NCBI GenBank assembly: GCA_011620345.1 | Contig: WOZJ01000015.1 | Coordinates: 1-64,000, forward strand | DNA length: 64,000 bases | Direction of reading: 5' to 3' | Source of the DNA: Nitrospirota bacterium | GTDB taxonomy: Bacteria; UBA2233 | Part shown: positions 53,245 to 63,419 of the stretch, piece after piece | Layout: every line of letters begins with the position of its first letter | Position numbering within the stretch: the stretch's first letter is position 1 | Translations under genes and position numbers: made by a program | Notes under the pieces: generated by a model | The model's input: the letters and a program-made list of their open reading frames with translations, nothing else | What the model was told of the DNA's origin: nothing | The model's database searches: none

Positions 53245-55743
53245 TTACAAGAAAAGCTCAAGCGTCCCTGCTTGAGCGGGAATCTCCAGATCGCTCGATC
53301 CCTCTGACCTCGAAACCGGGACGGGCCTACCTTGAAAATGTGCGGACGAAAGCGCTTTGCCGTATACTTTCAGGTGGAAGCGCTTTGGCAGGGCATACGA
53401 CCCAGATTGTGTAATCGCTACCGAAAGCCCGCCTGGTGTCCGCGCGAGCTGAAAATCGAACGCGTTGTAGGGGCTTTTCGTTGTCTGGCCATCGTCTATG
53501 TAAAAAAAAGAGTGCCCATCGGAGGCCTCGACGGGGGGATAAACCTCAAGCGTTGCCGTCTCGCCCGCGATTACCGAGACGTGCTGACCCTCTTGCATCG
53601 TGGGGATGACGCTTCCTTCCTTGATGAACAAGGGTAGTGTCCCAAGCGGCGCGCTCACGTAGTGCAGCGCCTGCCCCGAGAAGGTTCCCTTGGTTGCATG
53701 ATCGTACCACACGCCCTTGGGCAGGTACACGTAGCGGCCCTGGGCTCCCGGTTCGAGCACGGGCGCCACGAGCAGCGAATCGCCTACAAGGAATGCATCG
53801 TCCATGCTGTACGTGGCGGGGTCGTCCTGGTAGGCGTACACGAGAGGGCGAAGGATAGGCTCGCCCGTCGTGGAAGCCTTAAAAAAGGCGCTGTAGAGGT
53901 AGGGCAGAAGCCTGTAGCGCAACCCGATCGCTTTGCGGATGAGTTCGGTATAGGGCTCGCCGAATACCCAAGGCTCTTGATCGTAGCTGCCCCGGTTCGT
54001 GTGGTTACGCATGAGCGGGATGAGTGCGCTCGCTTCGTACCAGCGAACGAGCAGCTCGGGGGTAGGCGATCCCTCGAACCCCCCGATGTCCGACCCGACA
54101 AAAGGAACTCCAGACAGACCCATATTGAGGAACATTGGGTTTTGAAGCCTCAGATGAGGAAAGCTGGAGGTGTTGTCCCCTGTCCAAACGGCCGCGTAGC
54201 GTTGCACACCGCTGAAGCCGGCCCTAGAGAGTAAAAAGGGCCTTTTGGGGGACTGAAGAGCTTGAACGCCCTCGTAGCTCGCCTTTACCATAAGCAGCCC
54301 AAAAACGTTGTGCATCTTCTTGTGGCTGGAAATCAGCCCGGAATCGTCGAACATCACCCCGTCGTCCATCGTCTTGCCTGGGACGTCGAACACGGCGGGC
54401 TCGTTCATGTCGTTCCAGAACCCGTCAATGCCGGCATCCACAAGCCCTCGATAAAGCCCGCCCCACCATTCGCGCACGTCCTTTCGCGAAAAATCAGGGA
54501 AAACGCAGTTGCCAGGCCAGACCTTGCCGATGTAGAGCCCCCCATCCGGGTACTTAAGGAACGCATCCCGCTCGATCCCTTCCTTGAACACGCTGTATCC
54601 TGGGTCCACTTTCACTCCCGGGTCGATCATGCTTACCGCTTTCATGTCCATGGCATGAAGCGATTGTGTAAGCCCGGGAAGGTCTGAAAAGCGGGATTTG
54701 TCCCAGGTAAAAACCCGGTAGCCGTCCATGTAGTGGATGTCGAGCCAAACGACGTCCGTCGGAATGCGTTCTTGCCTTGCCCTTTTGGCGATGTCCAATA
54801 CCTCGTTGTCGGGGTAGTAGCTGTAGCGGCACAACATGTGCCCCAGGGCCCAGGAGGGCGGCATGGGCATCGTGCCCGTCAGTGTCGCGTACCTACGGGC
54901 CACGTCGGGCACCTTTGGGCCTGCAAGGAGGTACAAGTCTAGCTCGCCCCCTTCGGTCTGCACCCTATAGCGGTCTTCGAACTCCTTTCCAAGGTCGAAG
55001 TGGGTACGGTAGGAGTTGTCCAAAAACATTCCGAACGCAACGCCTTTTTTGAGTCCGATCAGGAATGGATGGGATTGGTAGAGTGGGTCATCGCCCGGTC
55101 CATAGCCAAACGCGTCCGTGTTCCACATTTGGGTGTAGGTATGGCGCAAGTCGAGCCCGAGCGCCTTCTCGCCCAGCCCGTAAAAATGCTCGTCGTAGCC
55201 TAGCTTGAGCGTCAAAAGCACCGAATGGCCTTCCTCGGGTTCCAAAGGGGGCAAGGCTTCGGTGGAGGGCGCGTTTGGTAACGAGGCTTGTTTTTGCACG
55301 ACGCTGCCAATAGGCTTTAGGACGGCGTCTTCCCAGCTCAAGGGGGCAAACTCTTCGATCAGGACGTTGCCTTTTTGGTCTTCCACCCTAAGGCCCGGCT
55401 TGTGCCTTGTGAAGACAACGGCGAGGCTTTCGACGGCTAGCCGGACCTCCGAGGCGTTCTGCTCGATTCGGTAAGGGGCGCCTTTTGGCTTGAACCCCTC
55501 CTTTAGCGAGTAGGATGTATTTTTCAAAAAATTTCCACCTACGCCTAGCCGGACCCTGAGAATGCCCGGCTCGATCGCCTCCACCCAAACCGTTGCGTTG
55601 CTTAATGCCACCTCCATCCCCACGCCCGTGTCCCGAACGCCCGTTACAGGTCCAAGCTCGTAGGCGTTCAGGTCAAAAGGCAAGAAGGCGCAGCAGACAG
55701 CCAACGCAAGCGTCAGAGCGGCGGATTTTTGCAACCAAGGCAC
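53245..55743 (-). CDS. Exported GH31 alpha-glucosidase-like glycoside hydrolase
   Basis: This 832-residue enzyme is predicted to be secreted to the periplasm or beyond by a signal peptide (SAALTLALAVCCAFLPF, cleaved near 27). The catalytic nucleophile is D445 in GFWNDMNEPAVF, and the acid/base is likely the Asp of WTGDNTSSF near 521; FVGSDIGGFEG follows. N-terminal and C-terminal beta domains complete the GH31 layout. It would release glucose or xylose from oligosaccharides. The start is GTG with AGGAG 8 bases upstream. It is first in a leftward group with the deaminase. Exact substrate is unknown. Confidence 0.92.
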   Translation of the reverse strand: MPWLQKSAALTLALAVCCAFLPFDLNAYELGPVTGVRDTGVGMEVALSNATVWVEAIEPGILRVRLGVGGNFLKNTSYSLKEGFKPKGAPYRIEQNASEVRLAVESLAVVFTRHKPGLRVEDQKGNVLIEEFAPLSWEDAVLKPIGSVVQKQASLPNAPSTEALPPLEPEEGHSVLLTLKLGYDEHFYGLGEKALGLDLRHTYTQMWNTDAFGYGPGDDPLYQSHPFLIGLKKGVAFGMFLDNSYRTHFDLGKEFEDRYRVQTEGGELDLYLLAGPKVPDVARRYATLTGTMPMPPSWALGHMLCRYSYYPDNEVLDIAKRARQERIPTDVVWLDIHYMDGYRVFTWDKSRFSDLPGLTQSLHAMDMKAVSMIDPGVKVDPGYSVFKEGIERDAFLKYPDGGLYIGKVWPGNCVFPDFSRKDVREWWGGLYRGLVDAGIDGFWNDMNEPAVFDVPGKTMDDGVMFDDSGLISSHKKMHNVFGLLMVKASYEGVQALQSPKRPFLLSRAGFSGVQRYAAVWTGDNTSSFPHLRLQNPMFLNMGLSGVPFVGSDIGGFEGSPTPELLVRWYEASALIPLMRNHTNRGSYDQEPWVFGEPYTELIRKAIGLRYRLLPYLYSAFFKASTTGEPILRPLVYAYQDDPATYSMDDAFLVGDSLLVAPVLEPGAQGRYVYLPKGVWYDHATKGTFSGQALHYVSAPLGTLPLFIKEGSVIPTMQEGQHVSVIAGETATLEVYPPVEASDGHSFFYIDDGQTTKSPYNAFDFQLARTPGGLSVAITQSGSYALPKRFHLKVYGKALSSAHFQGRPVPVSRSEGSSDLEIPAQAGTLELFL

Positions 55744-55826
55744 CCGGTTTTGCTCCTATTGTATGGTAACGTGGTTTTTACTCAATTCTACCGAACAATG
55801 CAGACATCCCGTCAAGGAGCTTCTCT

Positions 55827-57305
55827 ATGGAAGTGTTCCACGGCCTCGTCGAGCGCTTCGATATCAGGGCGCTGAACACGCTTTTTGGTTATTTCTGCAT
55901 CTTGAGCGTTTTGCTGCTCCTTGGCAAGCTCTTGCGGGGAAGCTCCAAACTTCTTCAGGCCGGGCTCATTCCGGCCAGCATGATCGGGGGGTTCCTCGGG
56001 CTCGCGCTCGGGCCCTACGGCCTTGGCAAGGCGCTAGGGGCGGTTTGGCCAGGCATCGAAGGGGGGCTTGCCCAAGTCACTCTAGGGATCTCCAAGCTGC
56101 CCGTTCGGCTGATCGACGTGGTATTCGCCACGATGTTTTTAGGGGTTGCGATTCCGAGCCCTAGGGCCATCGTGAGGGCTTCGGCAGGGCAGCTCGCGTT
56201 TGCCATGCTGATCGGCGGGCCGATGCAGTACGTGGTCGGCGCGCTCATCACGGCGGGTATCTTGATCCCCTTGTTTCACGTAGACCCGACGTTTGCCGTG
56301 TTCATCGAGGTGGGCTTCTGCGGGGGGCCTGGAACGGCCGCCGGAATGGCGCAGGCATTCAAGGAAGGCTACGGGGAGCTTGGATGGGCATTCCCCGACG
56401 GCGCCGATTTGTTGTTCGCCACGGCAACGATCGGAATTTTGACGGCTACAATTGTCGGGATGGCGCTGGTTCGCCTAGCCATAAAAAGGGGCTTCGTCAA
56501 GAACCCCGCAGGCGGCCTTGATGGAGAGACAGACCCTTTGGCGCACCCATGGATTCTCCCAAAGGAATCCAGGTACTCGATCGCTAGCGCAACCGTCTCG
56601 CCCGTTTCGATCGAGCCGCTCGCGCTGCACATGGCGCTCGTGTTCGTGGCGATGCTTTTTGGCTACGCGCTCGATGCCGGGCTTTCGTTGGTTGGGAGCG
56701 GCCTTGCTTTACTTACAGGAAAGACGCTCGTTGGCGTCGCGTTCGATGCCGTCCCCACGTTTCCTTTGACGATGCTTGGCGGGCTCTTCTTGCAGCTTGG
56801 GCTGACGAAAGCGGGTATGGCCGAAATCGTGGACAAGGACACGCTAGAGCGCATCCAGGGCGCTTCGCTCGAGTTTCTGGTCGTCGCGGCGATCGCGAGC
56901 ATCAACCTGCCCGTTCTCGCCAAGTATTTTTTGCCGCTTTTGGTGCTCATTACGCTGAGTGTAGCGTTCATTACCCTCGGAACGCTTTATTTTGGCCCTA
57001 GGATTTTTAAACAGGCCTGGTTTGAGCGTTCGATCGTGGAGTTCGGGATGCAAACGGGCGTAGCGGCAATGGGGTTGATGCTGCTTCGTGTCGTCGACCC
57101 CAGGTTCAAATCGGGAGCCATCGAGAGCTTCGGCTTGAAGCAGATAATCTACGAGCCGTTCTTCGGCGGCGGGTTTGTTACTGCCATGGCCCCGCTGTTG
57201 GTCCTCGTTTTGGGCCTTCCTTGCTTTGCGGCCGTGATGTTTGGCCTAAGCGCCCTCGTCGTCGGCCTATGGTGGCTTTTTGAAGGGCGAAAGCTCGCTA
57301 GGTGA
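55827..57305 (+). CDS. Sodium:glutamate symporter family (GltS-like) transporter
   Basis: A 492-residue inner-membrane protein with about ten to twelve helices. Repeats of the GltS family appear as two half-structures, with pore-like GFCGGPGTAAGMAQAFKEGY in the first half and EFGMQTGVAAMGLMLLRVVDP in the second. A cytoplasmic loop (DPLAHPWILPKESRYS) separates them. It is longer than E. coli GltS (401). AAGGAG precedes the ATG. The substrate is likely a dicarboxylate amino acid but is unproven. Its stop overlaps the convergent pyruvate-oxidase-like gene by 8 bases. Confidence 0.85.
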   Translation: MEVFHGLVERFDIRALNTLFGYFCILSVLLLLGKLLRGSSKLLQAGLIPASMIGGFLGLALGPYGLGKALGAVWPGIEGGLAQVTLGISKLPVRLIDVVFATMFLGVAIPSPRAIVRASAGQLAFAMLIGGPMQYVVGALITAGILIPLFHVDPTFAVFIEVGFCGGPGTAAGMAQAFKEGYGELGWAFPDGADLLFATATIGILTATIVGMALVRLAIKRGFVKNPAGGLDGETDPLAHPWILPKESRYSIASATVSPVSIEPLALHMALVFVAMLFGYALDAGLSLVGSGLALLTGKTLVGVAFDAVPTFPLTMLGGLFLQLGLTKAGMAEIVDKDTLERIQGASLEFLVVAAIASINLPVLAKYFLPLLVLITLSVAFITLGTLYFGPRIFKQAWFERSIVEFGMQTGVAAMGLMLLRVVDPRFKSGAIESFGLKQIIYEPFFGGGFVTAMAPLLVLVLGLPCFAAVMFGLSALVVGLWWLFEGRKLAR

Positions 57306-59043
57306 GCTTTCGTACCCTGTCCGCGATCACTGTCATGACGATCTTCTCACGGTTGGGTTCACCCTTGATGATCGAAGAGGCAAACTTGCGTGCCTGCTCG
57401 AACGTGATTTTTGGCGGCATTGGGGGCTCGAAGGGGTCTATCTTGGCCTCCAAGAGGGCGGGGCCAGGGCATCCTAGGAACTCATCGAGCGTGCTCTCGA
57501 GCTTTTCCGAGGCCTCGAGCTTCATCCCTACGGCACCGCAGGCGATGGCGAACATCGAGAAATCCATCGTCTCTAATTCGCAGCCATACTCTGGGTTGCC
57601 CAAAAAGGCCATTTGCTCCCACTTGATCATCCCGAGCGTGTCGTTTTTAAACACCACCACCTTGATGGGCAGCTTGTATTTCACGGCCGTGACGAACTCC
57701 CCCATGAGCATACTGAACCCCCCATCCCCGACGATCGCCAAAGAGAGCCGGTCCGGATGGGCGATTTGTGCCGCAAGCGCGTAGGGCAGCGCGTTGGCCA
57801 TGGATGCGAGCGTCCCCGAGACAGAGTGCATCTGGCCTTGCTTGACAGGCATATGCCTGGCCCACCATGTCGTGATCGTTCCCGAATCGCATGAGACGAT
57901 GGAGGTTTCAGGCAAGCGTTTGGCAAGCTCGTGCGCAAGGGCCTGGGGTTTGACCGGGTTGACCCGCCACTTTCCCTCGTCTTCGATGGACTTTCTCCAG
58001 TGCGCCATCTTCTTTTGCGCCTCTTTTAGAAACTTTCCGTCCGTATCGGGCTCGGCTAGCTCCGTAAGCGCGGCAAGAATGGGCTTCGAGTCCCCTACAA
58101 GGCCCACCTCGATGGGGTAGCGAAGCCCGATCCTTGCGGGGTCTCGGTCGATTTGGATTGCCTTGGCCTGTCCTGGCCTGGGCAAGAACTCCATGTAGGG
58201 AAACGAAGAGCCGACGATCAAAAGCGTATCGCACGCTTCCATGATTTCTTGAGACGGCCTCGTCCCTAATAGCCCTAGCTGGCCTGTCGTATATGGGCTA
58301 TCGTCCGGCAACACGGCCTTGCCCAAAAGCGCCTTGGCCACGGGGGCTTGCCGCTTCCTAGCGAACGCCTCCAGCTCGTAAGCTGCGTGCAACGCCCCCT
58401 GTCCAGCCAAAATGGCCGTTTTCTTGCCGGCATTGATAATGGCGGCGGCATCCTTGAGCGCCTCCGCTTGGGGCATGGTCGCCGCATGCCCAAGCCCTGG
58501 AAGCGAATGGTTCGGGACATTCCGGAAAGAACGCAGAAGCTTTACGTTTGCTTCCTGGATATCTACCGGAATGGTGATATGGGCCGGCCCCTTTCGGCTG
58601 AGCGCCGTCCGGATTGCTAAATCCAGGACGTTCTCGAGGTGTGCAGGCCCCATGACTCGTTCGTTGTACACGCACGCATCCTCGAACACCCGGTCAAGGG
58701 CAACGTCTTGCTGGACGCGCATGCTGATCAAGTCGTGGAACTGAAGGCCCGTGATGGCGAGTACAGGCTGGGAATCAAGCCTGGCATCGTAGACGCCGTT
58801 GAGCAAATGGATACCGCCTGGTCCCGAAGTAGCCAAACAAACCCCGATCCGCCCGGTATACTTTGCGTAAGCGCACGCCATGAACCCGGCCGATTCCTCG
58901 TGGCGGACCTGGATGAAGCGAATCTTATCTTTCCTGCCCCTCAAGGCCTCCATGATCGGGTTAATTCCGTCTCCTGGAAGCCCGAAGAGCGTATCCACGC
59001 CCCAGGCAATCAGGCCTTCTACAAGGACATCCGCCGTGTTCAT
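57298..59043 (-). CDS. Thiamine-diphosphate enzyme, pyruvate oxidase (PoxB)-like
   Basis: A 581-residue ThDP enzyme. The cofactor-activating Glu lies in VRHEESAGFMACAYAK near residue 50, and the ThDP motif begins IVGDGGFSML near 433 and ends VVFKND. FGLPGDGINPIMEAL and the middle FAD-type domain place it with PoxB-type pyruvate oxidases rather than biosynthetic acetolactate synthase, though the two are hard to separate by eye. It would convert pyruvate to acetate and CO2, passing electrons to quinone. It follows the DsrE-like gene by 26 bases. The C-terminal membrane-binding helix of PoxB is not obvious. Confidence 0.85.
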   Translation of the reverse strand: MNTADVLVEGLIAWGVDTLFGLPGDGINPIMEALRGRKDKIRFIQVRHEESAGFMACAYAKYTGRIGVCLATSGPGGIHLLNGVYDARLDSQPVLAITGLQFHDLISMRVQQDVALDRVFEDACVYNERVMGPAHLENVLDLAIRTALSRKGPAHITIPVDIQEANVKLLRSFRNVPNHSLPGLGHAATMPQAEALKDAAAIINAGKKTAILAGQGALHAAYELEAFARKRQAPVAKALLGKAVLPDDSPYTTGQLGLLGTRPSQEIMEACDTLLIVGSSFPYMEFLPRPGQAKAIQIDRDPARIGLRYPIEVGLVGDSKPILAALTELAEPDTDGKFLKEAQKKMAHWRKSIEDEGKWRVNPVKPQALAHELAKRLPETSIVSCDSGTITTWWARHMPVKQGQMHSVSGTLASMANALPYALAAQIAHPDRLSLAIVGDGGFSMLMGEFVTAVKYKLPIKVVVFKNDTLGMIKWEQMAFLGNPEYGCELETMDFSMFAIACGAVGMKLEASEKLESTLDEFLGCPGPALLEAKIDPFEPPMPPKITFEQARKFASSIIKGEPNREKIVMTVIADRVRKLT

Positions 59044-59069
59044 AGGCTTTTGTTTTCCTCCGAAGTTTT

Positions 59070-59543
59070 TTATGGCCTTACGTAGGCGTATCCCTCGCTT
59101 TGTTTCCGGATCACCTCGACGACCCCAGCCGGCACGACCTGGATAAACCCAGGCAGCGACGCCTGCTCCACATGGAAGGCATTCAGCGCGTTTCGGCAGG
59201 CCACGAACCGGACACCGCGGGAGTTGAGAGCCTCCATCCTTGATGTCAGCGATGGATCAAGAAAGCCCTTGACCGCTTCTGCGTTGCCGACGATCTCCAG
59301 CTTGGCTTTTTCCTCGCCTACCTCGTACAGGATATTCTCAAGGTTGGTGAGCGCAAGGCTCCATTTTGCCGCCTCGTCGACGTGGAACACCGCCATGAGG
59401 CCTTCTTGCTGCTTCAAAGCCCCTTCCTCGGCATTTCCCTTTGAGGACTTAGGGCCGTACAGCAGGCAAAAGGTTGCCACAATGCCCAGCACGCGGGCCA
59501 GCCTTCTTATGACCCGGGCACCTTGCCCGACTCGCCTAAACAT
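59070..59543 (-). CDS. Exported DsrE-like protein
   Basis: This 157-residue protein has a basic N-terminus followed by a hydrophobic helix ([16 protein letters not shown]), so it is exported or membrane-anchored. The remaining part resembles the DsrE/YchN fold: [20 protein letters not shown], ...[26 protein letters not shown] with a cysteine where many members have the active one, and a [15 protein letters not shown] end. The ATG at 59543 overlaps the glnA stop by 8 bases. Its role is unknown; cousins act in sulfur relay. Its partner genes glnA and the pyruvate-oxidase-like gene give no obvious sulfur link. Confidence 0.75.
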   Translation of the reverse strand: MFRRVGQGARVIRRLARVLGIVATFCLLYGPKSSKGNAEEGALKQQEGLMAVFHVDEAAKWSLALTNLENILYEVGEEKAKLEIVGNAEAVKGFLDPSLTSRMEALNSRGVRFVACRNALNAFHVEQASLPGFIQVVPAGVVEVIRKQSEGYAYVRP

Positions 59544-60948
59544 CGTAGTACAGAGCGAATTCGTAAGGGTGCGGGCGTAGCCTGATTTGGTCCACTTCAA
59601 TCTTGCGCTTGTAGTCAAGCCAGGTTTCGATCACGTCCTGGGTGAAGACGTTACCTTTCAAAAGGAACGCATGATCGGCCTCGAGCGCGTCGAGGGCCTC
59701 TTCGAGCGAGGCGGGCATTTTAGGAACGCCTTCGAGCTCCTCAGGGGAAAGGGCGTAGATGTCCTTGTCTAAAGGGCTACCGGGCTCGATCCGGCTCTGG
59801 ATGCCGTCAAGTCCCGCCATGAGCAGTGCGGCGAAGGCGAGGTAGCCGTTGCACGACGGGTCCGGGAATCGCACCTCAATCCGCTTGCTCTTGGGGGAGG
59901 TGGAATACATCGGGATGCGGATCGAGGCCGAGCGGTTGCGTGAGGAATACGCCAAATTGACGGGCGCCTCGAACCCCGGGACGAGCCGCTTAAAGCTGTT
60001 GGTGGTCGGGTTGGTGAGCGCAGCCAGCGCGGCCGCGTGCTTTAATATTCCGCCGATGTAGAACATGGCGATTTCGGAGAGCCCTCCGTACCCATCGCCC
60101 GAGAACAAGTTCTTTCCTCCCGCCCAGATGCTCTGGTGACAGTGCATTCCAGAGCCGTTATCGCCGAACAGCGGCTTTGGCATGAACGTTACGGTTTTGT
60201 TGTGCCTCGCGGCCACGTTCTTAATGACATACTTAAACCACATGAGCATGTCGCCCATCTCTACGATGGGGGAAAAGCGCATGTCGATCTCGCATTGCCC
60301 GCCGGTGGCCACCTCGTGGTGCTGCGCTTCGATCCGGATGCCGACCTGCTCCATAATCCTGCACATTTCGGTCCGTATGTCCTGGGTCTTGTCGGACGGC
60401 GGGACGGGAAAGTATCCCTCTTTGTAGCGGGGCTTGTAGCCAAGGTTGGGGCGCTCTTCACGGCCCGTGTTCCATCGACCCTCAATAGAATCCAGGGAGT
60501 AGAAGCCGAAGTTCGGCCCCTGGTCGAAGCGGACGTCATCAAAGAGGAAAAATTCCGGCTCCGGACCGAAGTAGGCCGTATCGCCGATCCCGATCGACTT
60601 TAAGTAGGCCGCCGCCTTCTTGGCGATGTTCCTTGGGTCGCGGCTGTAGGGCTCGTGGGTAATTGGATCGACGATGTCGCAGATCAGGCTCAAGGCAGGG
60701 CCCGCCAGGAAAGGGTCCATGACGGCCGTGTTGGGGTCGGGGATGACGAGCATGTCGGAGGCATGGATGGGCTGCCAGCCGCGGATAGAAGAGCCGTCAA
60801 ACCCGAACCCTTCTTCAAAGGTACTCTCTTCGAGCTCGTAGATGGGGACGCTGAAATGTTGCCACATTCCGACGAAATCGAGGAATTTGAGGTCCACCAT
60901 CATGGCGGAATGCTTTTTTGCGTACTCGAGTACCTCTTTTGGCTCCAT
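59536..60948 (-). CDS. glnA: Glutamine synthetase, type I
   Basis: GlnA assimilates ammonia into glutamine. The beta-grasp region begins with [16 protein letters not shown], and active-site motifs follow: [12 protein letters not shown], the GTVHCHQS-like [24 protein letters not shown] and [30 protein letters not shown] contains a Tyr at the adenylylation position (K-x-LYDLPPEE in E. coli), so covalent control is possible. Length 470 is standard. AAAGGAGT precedes the ATG. It lies 76 bases after glnB, the common pairing. Confidence 0.97.
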   Translation of the reverse strand: MEPKEVLEYAKKHSAMMVDLKFLDFVGMWQHFSVPIYELEESTFEEGFGFDGSSIRGWQPIHASDMLVIPDPNTAVMDPFLAGPALSLICDIVDPITHEPYSRDPRNIAKKAAAYLKSIGIGDTAYFGPEPEFFLFDDVRFDQGPNFGFYSLDSIEGRWNTGREERPNLGYKPRYKEGYFPVPPSDKTQDIRTEMCRIMEQVGIRIEAQHHEVATGGQCEIDMRFSPIVEMGDMLMWFKYVIKNVAARHNKTVTFMPKPLFGDNGSGMHCHQSIWAGGKNLFSGDGYGGLSEIAMFYIGGILKHAAALAALTNPTTNSFKRLVPGFEAPVNLAYSSRNRSASIRIPMYSTSPKSKRIEVRFPDPSCNGYLAFAALLMAGLDGIQSRIEPGSPLDKDIYALSPEELEGVPKMPASLEEALDALEADHAFLLKGNVFTQDVIETWLDYKRKIEVDQIRLRPHPYEFALYYDV

Positions 60949-61024
60949 GCGGACTCCTTTCTGGGGATCTTATCTGGGGATTTTAGGCTATGGTTACAAC
61001 CTCCAAAGAAACGACCTTGTAGGG

Positions 61025-61372
<348 letters not shown>

Positions 61373-61397
61373 TCATCCCGTTTTTAGGGCGTTTCTG

Positions 61398-62153
61398 TTA
61401 ATGCGAAAGGCGCTTTTTGGCAATATATATTGCCACAAACACGCTTATTCCACAAACGGATAAAAAAAGCAAGAATGCAGCCACAGGGAAGCCTAAGCGT
61501 TGTCCCATGGCGAACCTAGCCACTTCGATCGCCTGGAACAACGGGGAGAGAAAAACGACACGTCTAAACCGCTCGCCGAACGCGTCCGCAGGGAAGAATA
61601 CGCCCGAGAACAAAAAAAGCGGGGCGACGATCAGGCTGAAGAAGTACGAAAAGAAATCGTAGCTCTTGGCCATCATGGACGTAAGGAACGACAGCGAGGC
61701 GATGAACAACCCGAAGAGAAAATTTACGGAGAGCTGCAAAACCAAGCTTTTGAGCGATGGAACGAGCCCGATCACGAAGAACACACCGAGCATGCATCCG
61801 GCCGCGAGTAGCCCCTTGAATGCCCCCCAAAAGATTTCTCCAAGCGCAAGCTCCCAGGCAAGAACGGGCGTGTATAGGATGGCATCGAAGGTTCCTTGCC
61901 TAGCCAGCCTGGTGTAGGTCGAGAAGGTGCACTCGTATGCGCTCGTGTACAAGCAGGCCGATAAGGCCAACCCCGGCGCCACGAATTCAAGGTAGGAGAG
62001 CTCGCCGATCTTAGGCATGAATCGTCCCAGCCCATAGCCGAAGGCAAAGATGTACAGCACTGGCTCGCCGACGTTTCCTACGAGCGAGGCGAACCAATAC
62101 CTTTTCCAAACCCTGAAATGACGAAGAAAAACCTTTAGGAACCCCAACGGCAC
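61398..62153 (-). CDS. ABC-2 type transporter permease (NodJ-like)
   Basis: A 251-residue inner-membrane protein with six predicted helices of the ABC-2 family. The start is GTG, overlapping the ATPase stop by 1 base. A cytoplasmic elbow (LRHFRVWKRYWFASLVGN) precedes helix 1, and SGVFFPADAFGERFRRVVFLSPLF near the C-terminus is the family's typical region. It would pair with the upstream ATPase to export a lipid, polysaccharide or drug; the cargo is unknown. Confidence 0.88.
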   Translation of the reverse strand: MPLGFLKVFLRHFRVWKRYWFASLVGNVGEPVLYIFAFGYGLGRFMPKIGELSYLEFVAPGLALSACLYTSAYECTFSTYTRLARQGTFDAILYTPVLAWELALGEIFWGAFKGLLAAGCMLGVFFVIGLVPSLKSLVLQLSVNFLFGLFIASLSFLTSMMAKSYDFFSYFFSLIVAPLFLFSGVFFPADAFGERFRRVVFLSPLFQAIEVARFAMGQRLGFPVAAFLLFLSVCGISVFVAIYIAKKRLSH

Positions 62154-63109
62154 TACATTACCCTCTCTTGGCCGTTTCCAAGCAACTTGAAGTAGACATC
62201 TTCAAGCGTGGGCTCACGCTTAAAGATGCGGACAGATTTTAACCCCTCGAGCCACCCCTTTAGCCCGTCCTTGAGGCCTTCCTTGAGGTAAAGTCTTACG
62301 GTGTCTGCGACGATCTCTTTTTGTCCTTTAGGAAGTGGGACGCCATCGAACAACTCTTTGATTCGTCCTTTTGGGGCGACCAGTTCGATCACCAGCTCGC
62401 CAGTATAGTGCATCACGAGCGTTTCAGGGGAGCCTTCGGCGATCTTTAGGCCCTTGTCCAGGATGATCGCCCGGTCGGCCAGGATGTTCGCCTCTTCCAG
62501 ATAATGGGTCGTAAGAAGGATGCACACGCCCAGGGCCTTGATTCGCGATATGGCCTCCCAGATGTCCCTCCTCGAAAACGGGTCGAGCCCCGTGGTCGGC
62601 TCGTCCAAGATGAGCACCTTGGGGTTGTGAACGAGCGCCCGCGCGATTAAAAGCCGCCTTCGCATTCCCCCCGAAAGCGCATCGATGGGCTCTTTGGCGT
62701 AGGCCTTAAGCCCTAGAAACTCGAGCCATTCAAGGGCGCTTGAGAGCGCCTCTTTCCTGGGAATGCCGTAATAAGAGGCGTAAGTGATGAGGTTTTCCAA
62801 AACGCCCAGCTCGGTATCGAGAGAATCCGCTTGGGGGGCGACACCTAGGCTAGCCTTGGCAAGCCTAGGATTCCGTTGAAGGTCCATTCCAAGGATGGAA
62901 ACATTCCCTTCGGTGGGCCTTACGAACCCGCAGAGCACATGAAGGGCAGTCGTCTTGCCCGCCCCGTTCGGGCCAAGCAGGGCGACACACTCTGAAGCCT
63001 CGATAAGAAGGTGAAAATTTTCGAGCGCAAGCCTCGCGCCGTAAACCTTTGTTATGCGCTCCATCCGGACGATTGGAGCCTTGGAGTGGGAAGCTCTCTC
63101 GGAATACAT
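62153..63109 (-). CDS. ABC-2 type transporter ATPase (NodI-like)
   Basis: The 318-residue ATPase has Walker A GPNGAGKT at 46-53, signature LSGGMRRRLLIARA near 144, Walker B VLILDEPTTGLD near 164 and the switch His in LTTHYLEE. A C-terminal regulatory extension (about 230-318) is typical of ABC-2 exporters. The next gene encodes the permease. Start at 63109 lacks a clear ribosome-binding site; ATG 63064 is possible. NodI/DrrA-type is the nearest group I can name. Confidence 0.9.
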   Translation of the reverse strand: MYSERASHSKAPIVRMERITKVYGARLALENFHLLIEASECVALLGPNGAGKTTALHVLCGFVRPTEGNVSILGMDLQRNPRLAKASLGVAPQADSLDTELGVLENLITYASYYGIPRKEALSSALEWLEFLGLKAYAKEPIDALSGGMRRRLLIARALVHNPKVLILDEPTTGLDPFSRRDIWEAISRIKALGVCILLTTHYLEEANILADRAIILDKGLKIAEGSPETLVMHYTGELVIELVAPKGRIKELFDGVPLPKGQKEIVADTVRLYLKEGLKDGLKGWLEGLKSVRIFKREPTLEDVYFKLLGNGQERVM

Positions 63110-63419
63110 AAAATACGCAAGGTCTGCCAGTGGATGATTTCTACCTTAACACAAACCAAAGACGCTTGGAAACGCACGGGGCTTTCCTGCCGGATAGCGC
63201 GCACCGGCAAGCTTCTCATTTTCCCGTCTTGCAAAATGGTATGCGAGGCATGCCTTGTCCAAGGGGGGATTGTTGGTATCGGCCAAGGGTGTTGCGCAAG
63301 CGTTCAAGCGTATAAACGTTGGATTGATACAACGCGATGATGCTAAGCTAGTTTTCGTCCAAACGACAGAAATCAAGCCGATTCTGCAAAAACGGCATCC
63401 ACGACCAAAGAGGAACGGG
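63110..63419. other. Gene-free divergent region between the ABC exporter and hydrolase genes
   Basis: This 310-base gap separates two divergent genes. I see no credible gene. It holds a hairpin TGCCGG (63188-63193) with CCGGCA (63204-63209) and a 10-base palindrome AGGCATGCCT around 63246-63255. No strong -35/-10 pair is obvious on either strand. It should contain the promoters of both flanking genes. Confidence 0.35.
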
